DNA of 42,049 nt. Source: JANMDN01 sp031376285 (GTDB lineage: Bacteria; Actinomycetota; Thermoleophilia; Miltoncostaeales; Miltoncostaeaceae). Positions 1 to 8,151 of the stretch are shown in pieces. A program made the translations under genes and the position numbers. The stretch spans positions 1 to 42,049 of the forward strand of contig JANMDN010000077.1 in assembly GCA_031376285.1 (NCBI GenBank), in the 5' to 3' direction. Position 1 is the stretch's first letter; each line of letters starts with the position of its first letter. The notes below the pieces were generated by a model, which saw only the letters and a list, made by a program, of their open reading frames with translations, did no database searches and was not told where the DNA came from.

Positions 1-1256
1 AGCCGGTTGAGGCGGCGCACGAGCACCCACACCTCCTCGATCGCCCGGCTGAGATCGACCGAATCGAATGCCGCGTGCACGGCGGCCAGCATGGCGCCGA
101 CCTCGGCGGCTAGCTCACCATCGTCACCGGGGTCGGCGGGCACGATCCCCTCGCGGTAGCGCCCGACCATATTCACGGTGCGGTTCAGGAGATTCCCGAG
201 CTCGTTGGCCAGCTCGCTGGTGTAGCGACCCTCGAAGCCCTCGGCGGTGAACGTGCCATCCTCGCCGAAACGGATTTCTCGGGCCCGGTAGTAGCGCAGG
301 GCGTCGAGCCCATAAGCCTCGATGAATGGGAACGGGTCGACGATGTTGCCGGTCGTCTTGCTCATCTTCTCGCCGCCCTTGAGCACGTATCCGTGCACGA
401 ACAGGCGTCGCGGTAGCTCGAGTTCGGCGGCCATCAGCAGGGCCGGCCAGATCACCGCGTGGACCTTGAGGATGTCCTTGGCCATCAACTGCAGGTCGGG
501 TGGCCAGTAGTGGCCGGCGAGATCCTCGCCGGGGCGGGCGGATCCCAGGGCCGTCCAGTAGTTCAGCAGCGCGTCGACCCAGACGTAGACGACCTGCTCG
601 GGATCCCACGAGAAGGGCACGCCCCAGGTGATGCGCGAGCGCGAGATCGAGAAGTCCTCGAGGCGATCCTCGATGATCCGGCGCGCCTCGTTGTAGCGGG
701 TCTGCGGTTGGACGAAGTCGCGGTGGGCGTCGTAGTGGGCGAGGAGCGCGTCTCGGTAGACGGATAGGCGAAAGAACCAGTTCTCCTCTTCGGTCCACTC
801 GGCGGGCGTGCCGTGGATCGGGCACTCGTGCCCGGCGCCGAGTTCGTCCTCGGCGTAGAAGAGCTCACAGGGCGTGCAGTACCAGCCGCCGTAGTTGGCC
901 TTGTAGATGTCACCGTTGGCAAGGAGCGCGTCGCATACCCGTTGGACCCCGGTCGTGTGGCCCTCGTCGGTCGTTCGGATGAAGAAGTCGTTGGTTGCGC
1001 CTAGGACGTGGCCGAGGTCGCGAAACTTGGCCGAGAGCTCGTCCGCGTGGGCTTTCGGCGAGCGGCCAGCCGCCTCCGCGGCCCGGGCGATCTTCGCGCC
1101 GTGCTCGTCGGTGCCGGTGAGAAAGAAGACGTCGTCACCGCGTTGACGGTGATGACGCGCGAGAATGTCGGCCATGATCGTGGTGTACGCATGACCGATG
1201 TGGGGCTCGGCGTTGACGTAGTAGATCGGCGTCGTGATGTAGAAGCGCTCAGCCAT
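1..1256 (-). CDS. metG: Methionyl-tRNA synthetase, 3' end outside window
   Basis: Charges tRNA-Met with methionine in the cytoplasm. The ATG at 1256 opens a frame that runs off the left edge, giving the first 418 residues; the C-terminal part of the anticodon-binding region is missing. Class I synthetase signatures are visible: the start MAERFYITTPIYY, HIGH at residues 19-22 (PHIGHAYT), and a KMSKT loop near residue 297 (GEKMSKTTGN). A single zinc knuckle lies near residues 126-146 (CTPC followed by CPIHG), as in the shorter one-knuckle MetG type. It is divergent from the nucleotidyltransferase-like gene. Coding on this strand is certain; only the 3' end is unknown. Confidence 0.97.
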   Translation of the reverse strand, partial: MAERFYITTPIYYVNAEPHIGHAYTTIMADILARHHRQRGDDVFFLTGTDEHGAKIARAAEAAGRSPKAHADELSAKFRDLGHVLGATNDFFIRTTDEGHTTGVQRVCDALLANGDIYKANYGGWYCTPCELFYAEDELGAGHECPIHGTPAEWTEEENWFFRLSVYRDALLAHYDAHRDFVQPQTRYNEARRIIEDRLEDFSISRSRITWGVPFSWDPEQVVYVWVDALLNYWTALGSARPGEDLAGHYWPPDLQLMAKDILKVHAVIWPALLMAAELELPRRLFVHGYVLKGGEKMSKTTGNIVDPFPFIEAYGLDALRYYRAREIRFGEDGTFTAEGFEGRYTSELANELGNLLNRTVNMVGRYREGIVPADPGDDGELAAEVGAMLAAVHAAFDSVDLSRAIEEVWVLVRRLNR

Positions 1257-1307
1257 GGGCGGGGCATTGTACGGCAGGCATCTCCCCTCCCCCCGAAGAT
1301 CCACGCG

Positions 1308-1733
1308 GTGCTCATCGCGGTCGTCGCCCGGCTCGATCGGGTCGGAGTGCGCTGGATCGTGACCGGGAGCGCGGCGCGGGCGCTTCTGGGCTCCGAAGAG
1401 CGTCCAAAGGACCTCGATATCGAGGTCGCGGGAGTCGACGCGGACCGGGCCGCCGCGACCCTCGGCCTGGCCCTTGCGCGCGACACGTCGAACGGCTGGG
1501 TGTCCGACCGGGCCCTTGGCCAGATCGCTGGCGTGGCGATCGACGTCAGCGCGAGCGTCACCGCCCGAGGCCGTCCACCCGATGAGGCCGAAGCGTTCTC
1601 GTCGGCGATCTCCGTTTGCCTTGGCTCGATGACCGTGCGAGTCATGTCGCCGGAGGCGGCTCTTACCCGCCGGCGCGAACCTGCGGCGGCGGCGTCGGCG
1701 GATGGTCGCGAAACCCCGTCACCGGCCTTCTGA
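1308..1733 (+). CDS. Nucleotidyltransferase-fold protein, possibly frameshifted
   Basis: Small protein resembling the minimal nucleotidyltransferase fold. RWIVTGSAARALLG followed by KDLDIEV matches the GS...DLDI pattern of that superfamily near the N terminus. A GTG at 1308 gives 141 residues; no strong ribosome site decides the start. The C terminus ends in low-complexity sequence and a TGA at 1731. Shifting one base near 1715 would continue as HRPSDDFDA, which resembles the tail expected after a conserved ADGR segment, so the gene may be frameshifted. It lies between metG and rsmI but on the opposite strand. Function is unknown; a substrate or toxin-antitoxin role cannot be read from the sequence. 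Confidence 0.5.
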   Translation: MLIAVVARLDRVGVRWIVTGSAARALLGSEERPKDLDIEVAGVDADRAAATLGLALARDTSNGWVSDRALGQIAGVAIDVSASVTARGRPPDEAEAFSSAISVCLGSMTVRVMSPEAALTRRREPAAAASADGRETPSPAF

Positions 1734-1852
1734 CGATTTCGACGCGTCTACCTCTCACGTAGGGGAGGTTCGCCCCTTCGCCTCAGCGACGTGCTCGACG
1801 AACCGCTCCCTCCGGGAAGGTTCGCTACCAGCCAGGGCACGGTCGCCGGACC

Positions 1853-2677
1853 TCACGGCGCTTTGATCGCCAAGACCGCCCGGTAGGCGTCGTTTCGGCT
1901 CCAGGGGCCGATCGCCGCGAGGAGATCGGCGGCCGCGCCGGTTGGAAGGCCAGCCGCCCGTGCGAGAGCGGCGGCGCTTGCGAGGGCCGCGGCGCCCGGC
2001 TCGGCCGCAGGCGGCGGGGCGAGGACAACCGTGATCTCTCCTCGAACCATCCCCGCGAAGCGTCGCGCAAGTTCAGTCGCTCGGCCAACCACGACCTCCT
2101 CGTGGAGCTTCGTCAGCTCCCGGCAAACGGCGACATGGCGCTCGGGGTCACGAGCGGCAAGCGACGTAAGGAGCGCCGCCACGCGGTTCGGACTCTCAAA
2201 CCCGATGACCGTGGCCCCCGACGGCTCGACCCGCTCGAGGAGCGCGTCGAGCTGACCCCGCTGACGCGGAAAGAAGCCGACGAACGTGAATAGGTCGGTC
2301 GGGAAGCCCGATGCCACGAGGGCCGTCTCGACCGCGCTCGCGCCGGGCACGACGACGACATCGAGGCCCGCCGCCCTCACCGCGGCGACGACTCGACGGC
2401 CCGGATCGCTGACCGACGGCATGCCCGCGTCGGTGACCAGTGCGATCGTCTCGCCCTCCTCGATTCGCGCGGCAATCTCCTGTGCACGCTCCGCCTCGTT
2501 GTGCTCGTGCGTGGCCAACATCTTGACGGTCGAGCCAACGTGGCGAAGGAGCGTCGACGTTCGGCGAGTGTCCTCGCAGGCCACGAGGTCGACGGTCCGA
2601 AGCGTGTCGGCCGCCCGCTCGGAGATATCGGCGAGGTTCCCGATGGGAGTCGCGACGATAAACAGTTGGCCGCTCAC
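1853..2677 (-). CDS. rsmI: 16S rRNA (cytidine1402-2'-O)-methyltransferase RsmI
   Basis: S-adenosylmethionine-dependent enzyme that 2'-O-methylates C1402 in the decoding centre of 16S rRNA. The product (274 residues from the GTG at 2677) has the tetrapyrrole-methylase fold signatures: LFIVATPIGNLADIS at the N terminus, ACEDTRRT, LVTDAGMPSVSDPG and VVPGASAVETALVASG. The start at 2677 matches the family pattern of a short lead before the ATPIGN motif; an upstream in-frame GTG at 2716 would add 13 residues. It lies downstream of the ROK kinase gene on the same strand, so the two may be co-transcribed. Confidence 0.95.
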   Translation of the reverse strand: MSGQLFIVATPIGNLADISERAADTLRTVDLVACEDTRRTSTLLRHVGSTVKMLATHEHNEAERAQEIAARIEEGETIALVTDAGMPSVSDPGRRVVAAVRAAGLDVVVVPGASAVETALVASGFPTDLFTFVGFFPRQRGQLDALLERVEPSGATVIGFESPNRVAALLTSLAARDPERHVAVCRELTKLHEEVVVGRATELARRFAGMVRGEITVVLAPPPAAEPGAAALASAAALARAAGLPTGAAADLLAAIGPWSRNDAYRAVLAIKAP

Positions 2678-2757
2678 GAGATTGGGCGCCGCTCGGCGAG
2701 GCGGGACCGGTGCCACGTTTCAGAATGCGAGACCGACTCGACGGCGATCGTCACGGT

Positions 2758-3696
2758 TCAGCCCTCCAATGCCAGCAGGCCGGCGCCGATCATGCCGGCT
2801 TCGGGGCCGAAGGCGGCGCTGACGATCGACGCGGATACCGACGGCGGCAGCGCTCGGCGCTGGAACTCCGCTCGGGCGGGGGCGATCAGCAGCTCGCCGA
2901 GCGCACCGACCCCTCCGGCGACGACGATCACCTCGGGGACGAAGATGTTGGCGATGCTCGAAAGACCGGCGCCGAGTTCGCGGCCCGCGCGGTTCAGGAT
3001 GTCGAGGCAGGCGGGGTCACCCTCACCGGCCAAGCGCCCGATCACTCGGGATCCGGGCGTGTCACCGGAACGCAGAGCGGCCGCGAGCGCCCCAGAAGGA
3101 TCGCCCTCCGCCGCGGCGGAGGCACTCAAGGCGAGCGCTCGGGCACCGACGAACGACTCGATGCAGCCCACGTTCGGACACCCGGGACCTGGGCAGGGTG
3201 GCCCGTCAGAGCGGACCACGACGTGTCCGAGTTCAGCTCCGAGGCCGCGTCCCCCTCGCAGAAGGCGACCGTCCTGGATGACGGCCCCGCCCACGCCCGT
3301 GCCGAGCGTAAGCGTGATCGCGCTCGACGTCCCTTTCGCCGCCCCCAGTCGGTGCTCGGCAAGTCCCGCGGCGTTCGCGTCGTTGTCGGCGACGACTCTC
3401 AGGCCGATCCGCTGGCTGAGGACGCGGCCCGGGTTCCCCGCCCTAAGGGCCGTGTTGACGCTCCCGCGTACCTCGCCGCTCGGTCGCTCAACAAACGCCG
3501 CGAGGCCCACCCCAACCGCCGTCACGGGTTCCCCGGAGCGAGCCGCGAGCGACCGAAACGCTTCCTCCATTGTGTCGATGAGAAGGCCGGACTCGCCAGG
3601 CGTCGCGATGTGCTCGGAGGCCAGGACGCTCCCGGCCCGGTCGAGGAGCCCCGCTTTGATTTCAGTCCCGCCGACGTCGATTCCCACCACAGCCAC
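2758..3696 (-). CDS. ROK family sugar kinase (glucokinase-like)
   Basis: Cytoplasmic ATP-dependent sugar kinase of the ROK family, 312 residues. Visible motifs: the N-terminal phosphate-binding GIDVGGTEIKAGL, the catalytic region DNDANAAGLAEH, the glycine-rich TLGTGVGGAVI, and the ROK zinc signature CPGPGCPNVGC preceded by the conserved GH. The C-terminal VVAGGVG ATP motif is present. The start is GTG at 3696, 8 nt after a GAGGGG ribosome site; a longer frame would run into the divergent LCP gene. Glucose is the likeliest substrate by family, but ROK kinases also act on mannose, fructose and amino sugars. No N-terminal helix-turn-helix is present, so it is not a ROK repressor. Confidence 0.92.
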   Translation of the reverse strand: MAVVGIDVGGTEIKAGLLDRAGSVLASEHIATPGESGLLIDTMEEAFRSLAARSGEPVTAVGVGLAAFVERPSGEVRGSVNTALRAGNPGRVLSQRIGLRVVADNDANAAGLAEHRLGAAKGTSSAITLTLGTGVGGAVIQDGRLLRGGRGLGAELGHVVVRSDGPPCPGPGCPNVGCIESFVGARALALSASAAAEGDPSGALAAALRSGDTPGSRVIGRLAGEGDPACLDILNRAGRELGAGLSSIANIFVPEVIVVAGGVGALGELLIAPARAEFQRRALPPSVSASIVSAAFGPEAGMIGAGLLALEG

Positions 3697-3770
3697 GGGG
3701 CATACCCCTCGATTAAGTGCCCGCAAAGCCTCGATGTCTCCGGGATCGCTGATGCTACCGTGACGCAGAG

Positions 3771-4883
3771 ATGCCATCCAACAAGCCCTACCGCCGCCAC
3801 CGCGCGCGGGGCAAGGCGAGCGATGTCGAAGCTGGCATCGCCGCCCTTCGGGAGCTGAACGACCAGTCGGACGACGATGTCCCGGCGGTGCCCGATGTTG
3901 CCCGCGCGCCACGCGAAAAGCCTCCCGCGCTCCGACAAACGCCGCGCCTCCCGCGGCGTTGGTGGTCGCCGCGCGGCATCACTGCGATGGGCTGGGTCCG
4001 GCGGGTTCTCATTCTGATGCTCGGCACCTTCGCCCTCTGGGCCGGTTTTGGCTTTTTCACGGTGTGGCGCGCGGCTGAGAAGGCTGGACTGAGGATCACA
4101 CCAACGGCTCGCGCCACCCTGTCGGAGCCCTCAGGTGGCCTCCTCTCGACGCCTGAGAACACCCTCATCGTCGGCTCCGACGGCCGACCAGGTGAGATTC
4201 ACACTCGGGCCGACACCATGATGGTGATGCGAACTGACCCCGACTCGGGTCGAGTCAAGTTCCTCTCGATCCCGCGTGACCTTCTCGTCGAGATTCCAGG
4301 ATTTGGTCGGGAAAAGATCAACCAGGCATTCCGCCTGGGGGGCCAGCGCGGGGCGATTCGAGCCGTGCGTGGCTACACCGGACTCCCGATCCACCACCTG
4401 ATGATCGTCCGATTCGGCGGACTGCCGAAGGTCGTCGACGCCGTGGGCGGAATCGACGTGACAAACCCAACCGAGCTAAATTGCGGATACATCGGCCAGA
4501 CGACCGAGCATTTCGACGCTGGCCGTATCCACCTCGACGGTGCCCGGACGCTCGTCTACTCGCGTGTGCGCTACAACTGCGGCGACGACTTCGCGCGGAT
4601 GGAACGCCAGCAGCAAATCGTTGCGGCGCTCAAATCAAAGATCGTCTCGCCCCTCTCGCTTCCGCTTGCGCCATGGCGAGGTTCGGCGCTCGTTCGTGCC
4701 ATCTCGACCGACCTCGGCGCGATCGAGTTGATCAAGCTCGGGTGGCTTCAGGCCCGGCTAACGAACGACCCCAAGCGCGACCGCCTGCGGCTCGTCGGAA
4801 CCGGGCAGACCGTCGGCGGCCAGTCGGTCATCGTTCCCGACGACAGCGCCAACGAAGCGATCATCGAGCGCTTCGTCTCCTGA
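3771..4883 (+). CDS. LytR-CpsA-Psr (LCP) family cell-wall ligase
   Basis: Membrane-anchored phosphotransferase expected to attach glycopolymers from lipid carriers to peptidoglycan. 370 residues: a basic, disordered cytoplasmic lead (1-70), one membrane segment at about 73-97 (LILMLGTFALWAGFGFF), then an extracellular LCP domain. Diagnostic LCP motifs are RADTMMVMR, SIPRDLLVEIPG followed by KINQAF, and VDAVGGIDV, including the Arg/Asp residues that bind the pyrophosphate lipid. YSRVRYNCGDDFARMERQQ completes the fold. It is divergently transcribed from the ROK kinase with a 74-bp shared promoter region. Confidence 0.94.
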   Translation: MPSNKPYRRHRARGKASDVEAGIAALRELNDQSDDDVPAVPDVARAPREKPPALRQTPRLPRRWWSPRGITAMGWVRRVLILMLGTFALWAGFGFFTVWRAAEKAGLRITPTARATLSEPSGGLLSTPENTLIVGSDGRPGEIHTRADTMMVMRTDPDSGRVKFLSIPRDLLVEIPGFGREKINQAFRLGGQRGAIRAVRGYTGLPIHHLMIVRFGGLPKVVDAVGGIDVTNPTELNCGYIGQTTEHFDAGRIHLDGARTLVYSRVRYNCGDDFARMERQQQIVAALKSKIVSPLSLPLAPWRGSALVRAISTDLGAIELIKLGWLQARLTNDPKRDRLRLVGTGQTVGGQSVIVPDDSANEAIIERFVS

Positions 4884-4905
4884 GCCCCCTGACGGCACGA
4901 GCACC

Positions 4906-4963
4906 GTGTCAGGCACCAGCTCTACGCGAGACGACTGCGCGCCCCGGCGGTGGTGCCTGACAC
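4906..4963. repeat. Perfect 13-bp inverted repeat, REP-like
   Basis: Arms GTGTCAGGCACCA (4906-4918) and TGGTGCCTGACAC (4951-4963) are exact reverse complements separated by 32 nt. It sits between the convergent ends of the LCP gene and the small gene at 4988. It could serve as a bidirectional terminator, but the arms lack a flanking T-run, and the design looks like an extragenic palindromic repeat. Confidence 0.7.
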
Positions 4964-4987
4964 AACGCAACGCGACGCAACCGACGG

Positions 4988-5350
4988 CTACATCTGGACG
5001 ATGGTGGGGTCGACCGAACGAATGAAGAGCGGAATGAGATCCTCGGGAAGGACCGTGCCCGCAGCGTCCACGACGCGACTCACGATGGTGACGCGTGCCA
5101 CACGCGCCCGTTCCTGGATCTCGGTCCAGCCCGCCTGCTCGGCCTCACGGCCTTGGGCGAGGTCGACCATCGTCATCGCGATCTTCTCGTCGATGGTCGG
5201 ATTCGAGAGCTGGTTGTGCGCGTCGACCATCGAGATCAGACGGATCCAGCCCTTCGACCCGTGCTCCCGGGCCTGGTGCGCCCAGCGTGGCGAGACGTGC
5301 GGCTCCAGCTCGTCGACCAGGGCGAGCCACTCCGGCGGTGCGTCGGACAT
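4988..5350 (-). CDS. Hypothetical protein, 120 residues
   Basis: Not recognised. A soluble acidic protein starting MSDAPPEWLALVDELEPHVSPRW, rich in alpha-helix-forming residues, without a signal peptide or membrane segment. Base composition and residue use look like true coding sequence. Its ATG (5350-5348) abuts the TAG stop of the upstream SHOCT gene (5353-5351) as TAGATG, which strongly suggests translational coupling. It ends close to the inverted repeat at 4906-4963. Confidence 0.75.
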   Translation of the reverse strand: MSDAPPEWLALVDELEPHVSPRWAHQAREHGSKGWIRLISMVDAHNQLSNPTIDEKIAMTMVDLAQGREAEQAGWTEIQERARVARVTIVSRVVDAAGTVLPEDLIPLFIRSVDPTIVQM

Positions 5351-5617
5351 CTAGATGCGATCCAGCAGCTGTTGCTTCTTGGCCTGGAATTCGTCCTCGG
5401 TGACGAGGCCCGCGTCGCGGAGCTCACCGAGGCGGCGTATGCCCTCGATCGGGTCGCCCGTCGCGGCGCCGTCCTTGCCGATGCCGGGTACCTTTCCGGC
5501 CCAGCCGCCCACCTGGTGAGCGGCCTCCCGAACGAACGTCCCGGCCTGATCCGCGATCTTGCCGAATTCCTGGCCGATCTCTTTGACCGCACGCATCAAA
5601 TCTTCGTTAGTCGACAT
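5351..5617 (-). CDS. SHOCT domain small protein
   Basis: 88-residue protein starting MSTNEDLMRAVKEIGQEF. The last 35 residues form a SHOCT motif: I-x-x-LGELRDAGLVTEDEFQAKKQQLL. SHOCT is a short C-terminal oligomerisation helix pair found on many bacterial proteins. The N-terminal half is amphipathic helical with a GGWAGKVPGIG glycine-rich link. A longer upstream frame exists, but the ATG at 5617 follows the terminator hairpin and begins the typical sequence. It is the first gene of a two-gene unit with the hypothetical gene at 4988. Cellular role unknown. Confidence 0.85.
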   Translation of the reverse strand: MSTNEDLMRAVKEIGQEFGKIADQAGTFVREAAHQVGGWAGKVPGIGKDGAATGDPIEGIRRLGELRDAGLVTEDEFQAKKQQLLDRI

Positions 5618-5666
5618 GCCTACAGGGTACGCGGCCGAGGTCTCCACGGGAAGCCCCAAAACGACC

Positions 5667-5692
5667 GAGGGCCCGCCAAATGGCGGGCCCTC
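5667..5692 (-). terminator. Strong hairpin terminator after citrate synthase
   Basis: GAGGGCCCGCC (5667-5677), loop AAAT, GGCGGGCCCTC (5682-5692): a perfect 11-bp stem. It lies 24 bp beyond the citrate synthase stop, and on the minus strand it is followed shortly by a short TTTT run. Confidence 0.85.
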
Positions 5693-5716
5693 GAGCACCA
5701 TCAGTTGCCCAGCCGC

Positions 5717-7024
5717 CTACTTCGCGGCTTTGCGGCCCTTGATCGCGACGTACTTGCGCTCGTCGTAGCCCGTGTAGATCTGGCGCGGGCGAGCGATCTT
5801 CTGCTCCTTGTCGTCACGCATCTCAGACCACTGGGCAATCCAACCCGGCATGCGGCCGATGGCAAAGAGCACCGTGAACATCTCCGCCGGGATGCCGAGT
5901 GCCTCGTAGATGAGGCCCGAGTAGAAGTCGACGTTCGGGTAGAGCTTGCGAGCGATGAAGAACTCGTCCTCGAGCGCGATCCGTTCCAGCTCGACCGCGA
6001 TCTTCAGGAGCGGGTTGACCCCGGTCACCTCGAAGACCTCGTCGGCGGCTCCCTTGACGATCCGGGCGCGCGGGTCGTAGTTCTTGTAAACCCGGTGGCC
6101 GAAGCCCATGAGGAGCGCTTCGCGGTTCTTCACGGCCTTCACGAACTCGGGAACGTTGTCGACGCTGCCGATCCCGCGGAGCATCGTCAGCACGGCCTCG
6201 TTGGCCCCACCGTGGAGGGGCCCGTAGAGGGCGCCGACACCGGCCGATACCGACGAGTACATGTCGGACTCTGATGAACCAACACCACGCACTGCCGTCG
6301 TCGAACAGTTCTGCTCGTGGTCGGCGTGGAGAATGAAAAGGACGTCGAGCGCCTTGGTCAGCACCGCGTTCGCTTCGTAGTCGATGGTGCTCTCGGAGAA
6401 CATCATGTCGAGGAAGTTCTGCGCGTACGACTTGTTCTTGTCGGGCTCGATGTACTTGCGGCCGGTCATGTGACGGAATGCCCACGCGCCGAGCGTCGGC
6501 GTCTTGCCGAGGAGTCGGATCATCTGGCGGTAGCGGACGTCGGGCTCGTCGCCCTTCGACTCGGGGTAGAACGTGCCGAGCGCACCGATCGTCGCCTGGA
6601 GCATCCCCATCGGATGGGCGTCGTGGCGGAAGCCCCCGATGATCTCCTTGGCCGCCTCGTTCACGTACACGTGGCGCATCACGTCGCTTGACCAGGTGTC
6701 GAGCTGGGCCTGCGTCGGAAGCTCGCCGAAGATGAGGAGGTAGGAGACCTCCAGGAAGGTGCTCTTCTCGGCGAGCTGCTCGATTGGGTAGCCCCGGTAG
6801 CGCAGAATGCCGACGTCACCGTCGATGAACGTGATGGCGCTGCGACAGTTCGCGGTGTTCATGAACGCCGGGTCGTAGGTCATCAGACCGAAGTCGCTGT
6901 CGTCGACCTTCATGGCGCGAAGGTCGATCGCCTTGATCGTCCCGTCGGTGATCTCGAACTCGTAGTCCTTACCGGTGCGGTTGTCCTTGACCGAAAGGCT
7001 CGAGCTGGTTTTGGCGGGGGTCAC
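5717..7024 (-). CDS. gltA: Citrate synthase (type I)
   Basis: Condenses oxaloacetate and acetyl-CoA to citrate at the entry of the TCA cycle. 435 residues, the usual length for the bacterial hexameric type I enzyme, including the N-terminal beta-rich domain (SVKDNRTGKDYEFEITDGTI). Catalytic regions are visible: HADHEQNCSTTAVRGVGSS (first His), GPLHGGANEAVL (second His), MGFGHRVYKNYDPRA, and LYPNVDFYSG with the catalytic Asp. The start is GTG at 7024 behind GGAGG (minus-strand complement of 7029-7033). It is monocistronic, with a strong terminator downstream and a divergent ABC transporter upstream. Confidence 0.97.
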   Translation of the reverse strand: MTPAKTSSSLSVKDNRTGKDYEFEITDGTIKAIDLRAMKVDDSDFGLMTYDPAFMNTANCRSAITFIDGDVGILRYRGYPIEQLAEKSTFLEVSYLLIFGELPTQAQLDTWSSDVMRHVYVNEAAKEIIGGFRHDAHPMGMLQATIGALGTFYPESKGDEPDVRYRQMIRLLGKTPTLGAWAFRHMTGRKYIEPDKNKSYAQNFLDMMFSESTIDYEANAVLTKALDVLFILHADHEQNCSTTAVRGVGSSESDMYSSVSAGVGALYGPLHGGANEAVLTMLRGIGSVDNVPEFVKAVKNREALLMGFGHRVYKNYDPRARIVKGAADEVFEVTGVNPLLKIAVELERIALEDEFFIARKLYPNVDFYSGLIYEALGIPAEMFTVLFAIGRMPGWIAQWSEMRDDKEQKIARPRQIYTGYDERKYVAIKGRKAAK

Positions 7025-7242
7025 TGATCCTCCACGTCGTGGGTCGTCGTCAGGAGTGTGTCCCCGGGCGGGCGCAGGGCACGGGGAATAGGCGCTCGCG
7101 TCGTGCGCGGGCGCTTGGATCTTACGTGCCCTCGGGCGAATGTGTGTGAGTGCCGGGCCCCTCCAGCACGGGTCAGGTGTCCCCGGACGTTGACGTCGGC
7201 TCCCCGCCGAACGCGACCACGCACCCACTAACGTTTCCGGCC

Positions 7243-8151
7243 GTGCCGACCGCCGCCATCTCCTTCGACCGCGTGTCGAAGCGATACGGAACCACCACCG
7301 GACTCCGAGACCTTTCGCTTGAGGTCAGCGACGGCGAATGCATGGGGTTTCTCGGACCGAACGGCGCCGGGAAGACCACGGCGATCCGCGTCCTCATCGG
7401 GTTGATCCGCGCGACGTCCGGGCGCGCCGCGATCCGTGGGTATGACGTTTCCACGAGTCGCCTTGCGGCGCTGCGGGAGGTTGGATACCTGCCGGGCGAG
7501 CTGGGACTCATTCGGGAAGTGGCGGGTGGGCGTCTCCTCGATGCGCTCGCGGCGCTTCACACCCGCGCACCGATCTACCGCGACGACCTCCTGCGTCGTT
7601 TCGACCTCGACGACTCCGCACTGCGCCGACCCACACGCCAGTACTCGCGGGGGATGAAGCAAAAGCTCGGCCTCGTCGCGGCCCTCGAGCACGATCCCCC
7701 CGTCATCATTCTCGACGAGCCGACCGGCGGGCTTGACCCGGTGATGTCCGCCCGCCTGATCGAGTGGCTCGCAGGCCGGGCCAAGGCGGGTCGCACGGTC
7801 TTCTTCTCGAGCCATGTGCTTGCGGAAGTCGAGGAACTCTGTGATCGGGTCGCGATGGTTCGCGACAGTCGGCTCCTGGTCGTCGAGTCGGTCGACGAGC
7901 TTCGCCGCGCACGGGTCCGGAACGTGACGGTGAGCTTCGAACAGCTCGTCGCCCCGGAGCGGTACGCCGCGCCCGGGGTTGGTCAGGTCGACGTGTCGGG
8001 AATGACCCACCGGTTCACGTTCAGTGGAGAGGCGCGTGCGCTCGTCGAGCGCCTCGGGGGCCTGCCGGTTGGGGATCTCTCGATCGAGACGGCTCGGCTC
8101 GAGGACGTCTTCCGGGCCCGCTACGGCGTGTCCCAGGACGACGGCGCGTGA
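7243..8151 (+). CDS. ABC-2 type exporter ATP-binding protein
   Basis: ATPase subunit of a two-gene exporter, 302 residues. Walker A GPNGAGKTT, signature YSRGMKQKL (a variant of LSGGQ common in ABC-2 ATPases), Walker B VIILDEPTGGLDP, and H-loop FSSHVLAEVE. The C-terminal 90 residues form the extra domain typical of drug, lipid or antibiotic exporters (DrrA/CcmA type). The GTG at 7243 puts the first strand (ISFDRVSKRYG) near the N terminus. The stop overlaps the GTG of the permease gene by 4 bp (GTGA). The transported substrate cannot be read from the sequence. Confidence 0.93.
   Translation: MPTAAISFDRVSKRYGTTTGLRDLSLEVSDGECMGFLGPNGAGKTTAIRVLIGLIRATSGRAAIRGYDVSTSRLAALREVGYLPGELGLIREVAGGRLLDALAALHTRAPIYRDDLLRRFDLDDSALRRPTRQYSRGMKQKLGLVAALEHDPPVIILDEPTGGLDPVMSARLIEWLAGRAKAGRTVFFSSHVLAEVEELCDRVAMVRDSRLLVVESVDELRRARVRNVTVSFEQLVAPERYAAPGVGQVDVSGMTHRFTFSGEARALVERLGGLPVGDLSIETARLEDVFRARYGVSQDDGA

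Noticed and set aside
2501..3858. Two long plus-strand frames over rsmI and the ROK kinase
   Set aside because: Antisense to two genes with full family signatures; no start signals.
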